A model generated the notes under the pieces. The model was given only the letters and a program-made list of their open reading frames with translations, ran no database searches and was not told the DNA's origin. From assembly GCA_017562135.1 (NCBI GenBank), contig QEYB01001436.1:682001-746000 (forward strand): a stretch of DNA of 64,000 nucleotides, in the 5' to 3' direction. Source of the DNA: Dipylidium caninum (lineage: Eukaryota; Platyhelminthes; Cestoda; Cyclophyllidea; Dipylidiidae). Position numbers and translations under genes: made by a program. Shown piece after piece: positions 47,042-64,000 of this stretch (within the stretch, counting starts at the first letter, position 1; each line of letters opens with the position of its first letter).

Positions 47042-50000
47042 CGGAAGGAGGCGCCTCCCATCCCGGTGCTACGTAAGCACCGCGCCTGGAATCATTTTCT
47101 CTTCCCCTGATCTCGAGAGGACTGATTCTGACACACTCTCTTACCACCGCTCATTACATTATTGGCCGTCGTGGAGCTTGGTTTTTTTCCCACTTCCTCG
47201 GCGAGGGGAGGAAAGTTGACAGGTCAAGACGGAAAGACATTACTTCTCCGAGAGCATCGAGGCCGCCTTGGTGTGGAACTCCCACAACAAAACACACGTG
47301 AGGGTGGGAAATTCGCGGGACCACCACGTGTGCCTCAGTTGGCGTAGTTCACCCCACTCGGCTCCGGACACGATCGGGGAAGAGGGCAGACAACAGTGAC
47401 GATGTTTGGACGCAAATACGCCTTGTTGTGGCGAGAGCAGAGAGTGGGGATTCTGGAAGAAGGTGGGAACAGAGATCGACGGGTTGCGGAGGTCATCGGA
47501 GGCGAATTTTCGATGAGTGGGCGGATCCACATGACCGCCAGTGAGAGGCTGGTGAAGAATCAGGGCATTTCCCGTCCAGTCGGAGGAAACACGTCCGACT
47601 GAAAAGCTACGTTGCCGACAACAGAATGGGAAACGATGCCTCAGCGTCGCCGAAGGAGGTGGCAAAAATCGCGAGGATGATCGTACAAAAGGTCGGGGAG
47701 AGTCGGAGACTGTCGCAGCACACGAGGCGTTTGAAGCGACTTGGAAGAACTTGGCTCCCCACACGTCTGTTCGCAGAGCAGGGATGCGTGCCGCTTTGGT
47801 GCACCCACAGAATGTTGTCCTTTCACTCAGGTCGTAGCAGCCGAAACCAGGTCGCTCTAATCGGGTAACCGCCCAGATCTCAGTAAACTATCAAAAGACA
47901 CGCGGGGGGTCCGGAATTCCTCACATCGTCGGAAACAACTTGAAGGTAGCGGAGGGAAAGTCCTCCGAAGCCTACTTTCTGACCCAAATCACCAAGAGCC
48001 TTCGAGAGTGGGCGGTGGAGAGCGAGAGACGACCAGTCCCTCCCTCTCTTGCCCATCTTAACACGTCGGCAAGTCCCGCCGGACAATTTAATGGGCCTTA
48101 ACTCGGGTTGGGGTCAGACAAAGTGACGAGACAAAAGAGGCAAATAAATTGAGGATGAAAATAAGTGATTGGGGACGGGTTGGATGTGGGAGAAGTAAGG
48201 AAATGAACAGACTCAAAACGGAATGGTCCACACTTTCACATGGAGGTAGACGAAGATCTGGACGACTGTGGAGATTCACAGTCAAGCAGGAGCCACTGAG
48301 GGACGTGGCAAATGGCTAGGTAACGCCCGAGGTCCTTCAGTTACAGAAGTTGGATGATACAAAATAACTGCAGAGCCATCCAAATTTAATCACAGTCTCA
48401 CGATATAGAACAACCAATTCACCCTCTAATTAATCCACCTTCTGGATTAGACGTCACTTCTCCTCCTCCTCCGCCGCTCCTAGCGCCCCCCTCCGCGTCC
48501 AACAGTGGGCGAAGTCTCCGGTCAGGGAACCAAGAGAAAGAAGCCGCCGTCTACGCGATGAGAGAAATTAAGGTATGACGGTGGCATCCATTTCGGCACA
48601 AGCGATGAGAAAGTGAGGACAGAGGCTTCACCCCACACAAACATACACGCACACCTCAACAGGTGACCGCTTTCACTAAGTTCCGGTGGATGCTGCGCTT
48701 GTCCTCACCTCGAAGCGCCCGTCCTCCACCGATCCAGCGCGTGAGCGCGTTGAGGTTAGTGTGAGAGTCCGGGGGGGGGGGGGGGGGGGTCACCACCCCG
48801 CCACAATGCCAAAATTCTCGGCTTCCTCCGCACAACCGAAATTTATTTATTCTTTAAAGAGCCTAGACGACTTCGTTAGGTTAAGCGCCTTTACATCATA
48901 AGTAGGCAAAGGGAAAAGTATCGAGAAGTTGCCTATCATGAAGTTATCCTACAAGGAGAGTCTTTCACAATGCCCGGAAAATAAGAAGGGATGGAGTTTT
49001 GCCCGTCATCTGGGGCAGAACTGGAGGGTCAGAGAACGGAGTAGACCGAGTGCCCAGGTCGTCAGTACATCGGACTTGAGGTTGAACAAGTGGTTCGTGG
49101 AAGACCGCTGGAAACCGTTTACGAGGCGCTTGGCCGCCACCCCTTATAGTTTTCGTTAGGGCGCCTCTGAGACCAGCCAAACTCATCCCCTTTTTTTCGG
49201 GGTGCCTTCACCACTCCAGTCTCAGTTCGAGGTGTACAAGCACCCGTTTTAAGGACCTGAAATGTCCGAAGCGTTGCGTCGTCGAGTCGGTGAGCCGAAG
49301 ACGGTCTTATTTGGACGCAGCCAAGACGATGAATTGTGATTGCCAACACAATTGGCCGAGGATTATTGAGACCAGTGAATGAAAGACTCTGTCGCCACCC
49401 ACAGGCGACACGTCCGACTGCTAAATAGCCGAATTTAATGGGGAAACGTAAACGGAGTTGACACACCTCAACGCAGGATGGCAGAAAAATTAGTGTCTTC
49501 GCATCCTCGAAGGGGAACTTCTCAGCTAGTTCAGGTGTCTCGGAGCTACACAAAGACTCAAAACCTGGCAATGCTGACGGTGGGTCGAGAAAAGGCTTCT
49601 CTTTACTCGTAAGAGACGAGAGACAGGGAGAAATTGCAGCTCGTTCAGTTCTTCCCCTCCTGGCAGCAGCCACTTAGCTCATTTCCAGTTCGCTGTATTT
49701 CTGAGTGTGAAATCTTAGCGACAATCCCCAAAACTTCTAAAACAGTCTCTTCTCCGCGTCTGTGCTGTAACGATTGTCGACTCGCCCGCCAGTCGTGAGG
49801 ACTTCGGTGATGGAGAAAAAGGTGAAAATTCTCCCACAGACTCAGAAGTGGAAGTCAGTCCACCCAGCCACTGTTTAAGGGGTTTTTAAGACACCCTAAT
49901 GAACGATCGTATTTCCGCACAAGGGGCACTTTGGCCGTACACTCGTTTCAATGAACGACTTTCGCCCAAACAGCCGTCCAAGGGAGGAGTGATGCATGGC

Positions 50001-51470
50001 ACATTGTGTCCCTGTGAAGAGAAAAACCCGAATTTCGATACAGGCTGCACAGGGGCAGTGCAAAGTCCGAGCTCAGTCCCAACATTTTGGCCAGTGTTGT
50101 GAGTTATTCCGCTGCATGACCGTCCAGCCAGGAGGAAGGAGACAAGGCAAATCATCGGGTGAAAGTAATGACGATCGCCTCGGAGACAAAATGGCATGGA
50201 GAATTGCTGATATGCGGAAAAAACTGCCGCAGCAGTACGGGTGGAACCCGCCAAACGGATGACAAACCATCCGTTGGGGGTGATTTCGACGTCTTCTACT
50301 GTAGCCACAGGAAGAGTGAACCGAAAAAAGGAAACACCTATTTGCTCAATAAATGGGGAAGGCGAGGGAGGAGGAGGAGGCGAGTCTATGCTTTACAAAA
50401 GAATGCCGAATTCCAAGTGACTCCTAGTGGCAGAGGCCGCGTCAGGGAGAATAGAGGCGAGGTCTGCTTGGCAAAACAACGAATTCGGACGGCGGGCAGA
50501 ATTTTTGCCCATCTCCAAGTTCACAGAGCAGAAGCCCTCCCCTTCGTGTTACAACAACTTGTTGGATTTATGGGAGGAATTCTCAGAAAACGCTCCTGTC
50601 GCTCGCCTAATTGGCCAAACGGTACACTTGCTGCCGTGACTCCAAACCAAGCAAAAAGTAACGAAAATATTGCCACGTATCAGGGCAGCTTCGCTCTCAT
50701 AAAACGGTCAAATTAAAAGACAGTAAAATGCACCAGGACCTGGCACAATATCTCCTCTTGCCCGGGCTGGAAGCGTGGGCCTTTTTAAGTGGGAGAAAAT
50801 CTAAGAGGGCGGAAGAGGCCTTAGTTACGCGGCTCCACCGGGTGAGGCGAAGTCCACGCATCAGGTCGTACACACCGCGCCTTCTTGGGGCGGAGGAGAG
50901 GCAGTAGACCAACGCTGACTGCTGGCATGTGAGGGAGGCTCAACGACAATGACAAACAACTAAGCTTTGTCACCCCCCACGCGAATATGACAGCCCTCCC
51001 GGCGAGAATTCGACATCAAGGCCCCGATACTCCGCCGCCCGACAGCACATCTAAGGCAACCGACTTGTCACTTGTGGCTCATAAACAACTCTCCGGTTGC
51101 TAAACAGTCTTGGGAGTAGTCACTGGGTTTTCGTGCCTGCAACAATAGAGAAAGGCGTTTTCTTCAAGCGAGTGAAGGCGTCGACCGTCCTCTGTAGAGT
51201 AAAGGACGAGGCGCGCGGTTTGGGGGCCCAGTGGGGGCAAAATGTCCCATATTTCGGTGTGTCTTGGTCGATTCTAACTCTCATGATTCACAAAAAGGTT
51301 CATTCCTGGTTTCTTCTGCCCACTCGTGCATTCATACGCCGTGGAATGGAATAGGAGAATGCTACGAGACCGTTCAACCGCCTTGGAGATCAACAAACCG
51401 AAAGGACATCGAAGAGCTTTTCATTTGAGGTAGAGAAAAGCACGTAGTGAAAGGAAGAGCAGAGTACCGG
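47042..51470. other. intergenic region without recognisable gene
   Basis: This interval lies between the convergent 3' ends of epsin (plus) and LRRC40 (minus). It contains GC-rich, multi-frame open sequence of no recognised similarity and one poly-G tract at 48771-48789. Confidence 0.5.
48771..48789. repeat. poly-G tract (19 G)
   Basis: An uninterrupted run of 19 G on the plus strand. Confidence 0.95.
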
Positions 51471-59130
<7,660 letters not shown>

Positions 59131-59638
59131 CCCAAAAAGGAACTTCAAGAGGCGGCCGTTATGTTCCGCGTCTTCATTGGCTATCGCACTTTACTTAAAT
59201 ACTCGGTAAATTTGTGTGAAATAATATGTTAATTGTTTTACCACTGCACAAAACGCTTTAACGCAGAGCACTAGACTTACAGAGGCTGCATTTAACACGC
59301 CATCTAGACACGAAATAGGGCTTTACCACATCCCCGACTTCCCACTTACAACGCGTAATAACATCCCTTTCGAAGTGCACTGCGTACAACCTTCCTAATT
59401 TGTGCATTTGACCCTCATGGGCTGCGCAACCTCACAATTTCCATACAAGAAATAAGGCCCCACATCTCTGCATGGGCTATTGTGGAAGACATGCCACTGC
59501 AGGTGGCATAGTTTCTTTTAAGTCAGCCATGACTGCTAGATTATTATCTTTAATACTTTTAATGTGCACGTTGGAAGACCCGCGACTAATGTTGTTTGTT
59601 GGTATGGAGCCTCGATTGTTCACGTGCCTGAACGTCAT
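59131..59638. promoter_or_regulatory. divergent promoter region of LRRC40 and EXOSC5
   Basis: LRRC40 starts leftwards at 59130 and EXOSC5 rightwards at 59639, leaving 508 bp. Both are housekeeping genes, so one bidirectional promoter is likely. I see no strong TATA or CCAAT pair. The role is inferred from layout only. Confidence 0.4.
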
Positions 59639-60707
59639 ATGGAGCCGGCAAATTTGTCCTTAGAGTTAAACCCTGACTGCAATGCTATCGGGTCTTCCTC
59701 TTGGGCTTTCGGGGGCGCACACGTCATGGCTCGGTATATGGCCCTAAAGAAGCTAGCATAGCAAATGAGCTCACACATCGTGCTTTTATAGATGTCTCAA
59801 TCCTTCCCATGTCCGGGCTTCATTCACCTTACGAAAGTGAAATGGAATTTTACATTTTACAGTTTCTGGAAAGGTTAATCGACGTGAAAGTATACCCCAG
59901 AAACCAGGTCAGCGCACTGCTGCTGTCAATTCCTGCTCCTTTAACAGTCGACATTGGTTGTGGGCCCGCACATTTACCTTTTTCTTCTTACAAACCTCTA
60001 ATCAAAGGCCACTAGATTTTCATTCATGGCACTAGTTTTTTTACATATTCTCAGTGAATCCCAGTACTTTCAGTCTGGCATTTGCGTCACTTTCTATCCA
60101 GCGGATGATTCCATATTGTCTTAGGCAATTTGCTTAAAGTTGTCTACACCCCATAAAGATGGCGATGCTGTCATCACTTCTGTTTGTAGTTCAACGTTCG
60201 AATTCATCTCATTTCGGGAGTAGCTGGACACCCAGTTACTATGGCAGCCTGCATCAACGCTCTCTCTTTGGCGCTCTTGCAAGCTTCAATCCCTCTCAAG
60301 GCGTCCGTGGTGGCTGTTTGTAGTACGGAAGTAGAACCCCAGTCGAAACGCAAGTGTTTTTGTTTTTGTTGATTACATAATGAGCTTATCTTATGATGAG
60401 TAATGGGAGGATCGTCTAATTTCTTTCAGCAATGACTCTCGTAATTGACGTTTCGCATCCGGCTATCAATGAATCCTCTGATTGCAAAAATGTAACAACA
60501 GAAAAGAATGAGGATGCAAGAATTCCTGCTGTCTTTGCTGCCTATTGCGGTCGTCCAAATGGAGTCTCGGTCACTGCAAGCACATCTTTTTCCTCCTCTC
60601 AATTGCTGAATCTTACTACTTCCCTCGACCCTCAAGGACCGCTCTGCTCCAGGGCTCGTGACCTTTTTGATGCCATGCTCAATCAGTTAACTACCGTTCA
60701 ATCTTAA
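59639..60707 (+). CDS. EXOSC5: exosome complex component RRP46 (RNase PH-like)
   Basis: RRP46 is one of six RNase PH-like subunits of the inactive ring of the RNA exosome, which threads RNA to the RRP44/RRP6 nucleases. Three exons fit: 59639-59907, 60190-60319 and 60430-60707. Signature parts are WAFGGAHVMA, then VYGPKEAS (matching VYGPAEVK in human), the LIDVKVYPRNQ segment (human LGTLHPRTS), then in exon 2 AACINALSLALLQASIPLK, the diagnostic RNase PH helix, and in exon 3 MTLVIDVSHP (human TLVLDPTS). With one missing base restored at about 59732 (in front of VYGPKEAS) the lengths add to 679 nt, giving about 225 residues (human 235). The donor after exon 1 is GTCAGC and that after exon 2 GTAGTA; both are weak but the phases agree. 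A more upstream start cannot be excluded. Confidence 0.85.
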
Positions 60708-61657
60708 CTCTACTAAACATGTATTCAAACCTCCCTCATTTTGTTATATAGCGGTATATTTTATGCTATTGGGTTAATTTGTCTTCAATTTTGTCACGGG
60801 CCTTCGTTAGGCGGCACTACGGAGGAGTGGGTTGAGTATTTTAAGCGGACTCAGGTGCTTATTGCACAGTACGTTAAGAGCGAGTATCGGCATCCGTGTT
60901 GGAGTGACCGGCGTTCCGAGGAGACCGGTGACCACTGATGGGGTTCGGGTTGTGTTGCTCCACGGAGTGTGGACGCTTGAAAGCTATCTGGGTTTTAAGT
61001 CGAGTAGCACTGTGCAGGTTTATTCTTTGAACCGTACAGCGGTCTACATAGCTCCTTTTCACTACGTCTCTCGCCAATAGGAGGGATAACCTGTTTTCTG
61101 TGATTATTAAGTTCATGCGGGCTATTTTCGGTTACGACTGCTAAGGACAACTCTAGCGCCCTCCTCTTATGCATTGACAGTTCCGCTTTTATCTAAGTCA
61201 AGTATAAACTGTTTTACTATATATATGAACATTGCGAAGTAAAATGGCATCGTCAAATCCATGATGACTCCACCGGTAGATAGACTATGAATTTTTCCGT
61301 GAAATTAAAATATAAATACCCTTTTTGCAAAAGGTAGAGCAGTGGCCTTGGTCACCAAGGCTGAGGCAACTCATTCGCTAAACGGCGTTCACACAACCCA
61401 CAAACTGACGAATCAGCCAACGACTTGGCTTTCATCGATTTATCGATCGGTGAGTTGTTATCAACACAGATTTGAACTCGCTTGTTCGCGCTAGCGGCGG
61501 TGGCAGACGCATTCAGAGTGCTTAATCACACGGTTCGTCATCAAGTTAACTTTTAGAAAGTAGAAGAATTTAACGACTGACAAAATATACAACATTTCTG
61601 AGTCGGGTACAATGGAAAAGGAACTGCAAGGGCAATCTCAATTTAATTCAAATTACT
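60708..61657. other. EXOSC5-LSM14 intergenic region
   Basis: About 950 bp. Two overlapping open frames at 60741-61080 have no recognised similarity; one of them contains a possible exon that begins after a TTCGTTAG acceptor (about 60811) and reads GGTTEEWVEYF. They may be untranslated sequence of EXOSC5 or a small unknown gene. Nothing else was seen. Confidence 0.4.
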
Positions 61658-63229
61658 ATGGGCTCGACTATACGTCTCGTAACAAGCGTCAAGTACAAGT
61701 ACGAGGGCGTCGTCATCGCTCTTAATATACGGCGGATATGACCATCACTCTAAAGAATGTTAAATTCCTGGGAAAGACGGTCCCGTTACTGTGCCTACTT
61801 CGGATAAAGAAGAATCACTGAAATTTCCTTCAATTGGGACCCGATTTGAATCCATTACCTTTTGGTTAACGAATATTAAAAGAATAATAATTCTAAACGA
61901 GCCTAAAGTTAACAGCGAGATCGGCGACACTGCTGTAAAGGAGGCCAATGGTGTTGAGAAACATGTTTCACCTGCTAAGCCTACGGTAACATGCTTCTTC
62001 ATTTCACTTTTTTTAAATTCAGATCATGAATCATGATAGTGCAACGGCCACTAACAACGCGGGTCCAGAAACTAATAAGGAAAAAAAGCCTAACCGTAGG
62101 CCACCTCCGCCGCCTTCAGGAAATATTCGCCGTGGGAGAAATAACGACGCTCCGCGGCAGACATATATAGTCTATAATGCGACTTCAGTTCCGGGGTCGG
62201 TTTCGACGCGTAGCCGATTTTCAGTTCCAGTCCGCGAGACCCCTGTAGATAGTCGCTTCACTCGCAGGTCGGGTCCGCGCAATAGTAAGAGCGGGGCGCC
62301 CTACACGCAACCCACTAGAAACGGTGGTTTGCTCCTGTACCTGCCGCCAGATTTAACGTCGGTATACCGATCAAGTGGTCTGAATATAATACCGCAATCC
62401 AATTTTAAAAGGGGTACGTAATGGACCCTAGGAGGCGAAATTATGAACGCCGAAATGGACCTACTCGAGTAATTGCCAATCAGCCAATTGATTTAGGTAA
62501 TGCTTCAGTTTGCTTTAGCCTGTATAGGCGAATGTGCGTTTTTTTGCAACATTAAAGTTGACGACCTAACTTTTTAGAAGTCGATTGTAGTAAGCCCTAT
62601 GATTTCGAAAGTGCTAATGAAGAGCTGAAAGTCGAACTCGCGAAGATAAAATTGAACTCGGAGTCCACAGAGGGACAAAATACCCCAGTTCGGGTGACAG
62701 ACAAGTCGGCAAGCCTGTCGACAGAAAGTGGCGTCAATTACAATGGAAAGGCATCTGATAGCGGAGCATCCGGTGACTCCTCCACAGGCATCGTAAACAC
62801 CGAAGCGGAGTCCATGGTGAATTCCGATGGAATCCATAGCTTGTCTAGGTAAGGAGGCATTTCCACGCTCACGTGTGCTCGTCCCCTCAGCAAGAAGTCA
62901 ATCGGCCATCTTTTTTTCTTTTTAACTTCAGAGGCGAATTTTACGTTCGGGAAAAGTGTTTCTTCGACCAGATAAGCCGCTCGGAAGGTGGTCCACGAGG
63001 TCCCATGGGGAGTGGGAAAGGCGAACGTGGACGTGTTAATCAAGATAAAACTCGCGGACAGGTGGGATCAGGCAGAGCCGGAAATGTCTCCTCCATGTCT
63101 CATGCTCGCCTGGAACGTCAGCTTAACATTGAGACGTTTGGACAATCGGCGACACGCAGTATTTACAACCAACGAAGAAGGCCGACGGGCTACGTGTCTC
63201 GTGACATTCTGGTGTCCGCCACCGCTTGA
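61658..63229 (+). CDS. LSM14: LSM14 / RAP55 / Trailer-hitch P-body protein
   Basis: LSM14 proteins bind mRNPs and DDX6 and repress translation in P-bodies. Four exons fit: 61658-61985, 62023-62496, 62578-62848 and 62932-63229. The divergent Sm-like domain comes first (GSTIRLVTSVKYKYEGVV, then MTITLKNVKFLG, then FWLTNIKRIIIL). A basic, Pro/Arg-rich linker follows. The FDF box YDFESANEEL is in exon 3, and the FFD box CFFDQIS and TFG box RQLNIETFG are in exon 4, in the family order. One base seems missing at each of three places: about 61736, 61778 and 62413. With all three restored the coding length is 1374 nt, 457 residues, close to human LSM14A (463). No RGG tail is obvious. The first ATG at 61612 is in another frame and may be the true start if a further base is missing. 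AATAAA lies at 63464-63469. Confidence 0.88.
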
Positions 63230-64000
63230 GACTCGACACCCTGCCCAACCCCGATGGCCGCGTTACCCTGCTGCTATCGCCGGGCGCCTCCACCGGACGC
63301 GTCTACTTACAGGGAGACGCCGAGTTTGCCCAACAAGTTACTGCTATTCTCGAAAGCCAAGTTCATTTCATTTGTTATATATTATGAGCTGCGTCCGTTG
63401 TGAAAGACTCCCCTTAGCCACCGACTTGTACTCGTCTCTTCCCCGTGGTCAAGCAAGTTGGCGAATAAAGAATTTGATAGATTTTGCACACAATGAGGGA
63501 GTTATTTTAGTGGGAGAAGCGGGTGCAGCCATCAGCCTGCGCGGCGGTTTGATGCCTGCAAAGCCGTTTGGGATTTCTTGGTCGTTTGTATTCGGATCAG
63601 GCAAATCCAGGCCGGGGAGGTCGTACCTTCTCACGCACACATACTCGCACAACGATTTTGCTGAAGCAGTTTTCGAGGGCTGCTTGCAACTGAGGCAATG
63701 GGGAATATTCCGACACATTTTCCCTCCTTGCAGGTCATACGCCCACTGGTGCGATGCTTCTCACCGCAGGTTTTCTTTTTCAATTCTCCGCCACGCACTT
63801 ATGTAAAGTACAGGCTGAAAAAAAAAACATAGAAGTGGTGCAATTGACGAAGGAATGGACAAGAAATTGACAGAATTCTGCAAAAGAAATGTACCTTCGG
63901 CAAAGCGGACTGCACACGATGACAAGCAGAAAGAAGAAGAAAGACGTGGAGGCGCTTCATGGCTGTGAACGCGGAAACGGAGGAGAGGCGGAGGTGGAGA
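63230..64000. other. 3' flank of LSM14, no certain gene
   Basis: This stretch holds a poly(A) signal (63464-63469) and an open frame continuing from within the last LSM14 exon (62988-63806, plus). The frame has no recognised domain. A minus-strand frame (63718-63449) is likewise unassigned. The far right end is purine-rich. Confidence 0.4.

Noticed and set aside
46818..47219. A frame starting with a signal-peptide-like leucine run
   Set aside because: The leucine run is the pyrimidine tract of the acceptor before the last epsin exon; the epsin frame with the NPF ending explains the region.

Overview
The window is animal nuclear DNA. It carries spliced genes with short GT-AG introns, orthologues of conserved eukaryotic RNA-processing and trafficking genes, and a fragment of 18S rRNA. 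The 18S fragment, the compact introns and a gene pair laid out like a trans-spliced operon suggest a flatworm (Platyhelminthes, perhaps a parasitic one). That is an inference, not a proof. No viral, bacterial or clear transposon protein was recognised.

Layout. 1-4.9 kb: GC-rich, low-complexity DNA without a recognisable gene. 4.9-7.4 kb: a promoter-like stretch (two CCAAT boxes, a CRE) and an intronless Na+/H+ exchanger whose reading frame is broken at a dozen or more places without any nonsense substitution. 7.4-18.9 kb: GC-rich DNA with no supportable gene. 19.0-19.15 kb: the first part of an 18S rRNA gene on the minus strand, with an internal deletion. 19.2-20.0 kb: CA-rich simple repeats and a poly-G tract. 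20.2-24.0 kb, minus strand: U1A (SNRPA) followed after only 123 bp by its paralogue U2B'' (SNRPB2), with signals expected of an operon. 25.1-40.6 kb, plus strand: a large, only partly resolved gene with a SOCS/BC-box-like C-terminus. 41.9-47.0 kb, plus strand: an 8-exon epsin (ENTH domain at the start, NPF motif at the end). 47.1-51.4 kb: nothing recognised. 51.5-59.1 kb, minus strand: a 10-exon LRRC40 orthologue. 59.6-60.7 kb, plus strand: exosome subunit EXOSC5/RRP46, divergent from LRRC40. 61.7-63.2 kb, plus strand: LSM14/RAP55/Trailer-hitch. 63.2-64 kb: nothing certain.

Functionally the recognised genes are housekeeping genes for splicing (U1A, U2B''), RNA decay (EXOSC5), translational repression (LSM14), clathrin endocytosis (epsin) and ion/pH balance (NHE). 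Exon models were built by hand from splice signals, family similarity and reading phase; for LRRC40 and epsin the exon lengths sum exactly to whole codons. Several genes need one missing or extra base, usually in a homopolymer, to stay in frame. Assembly indels are therefore a real factor in this window, but the exchanger has several times more of them than its neighbours.
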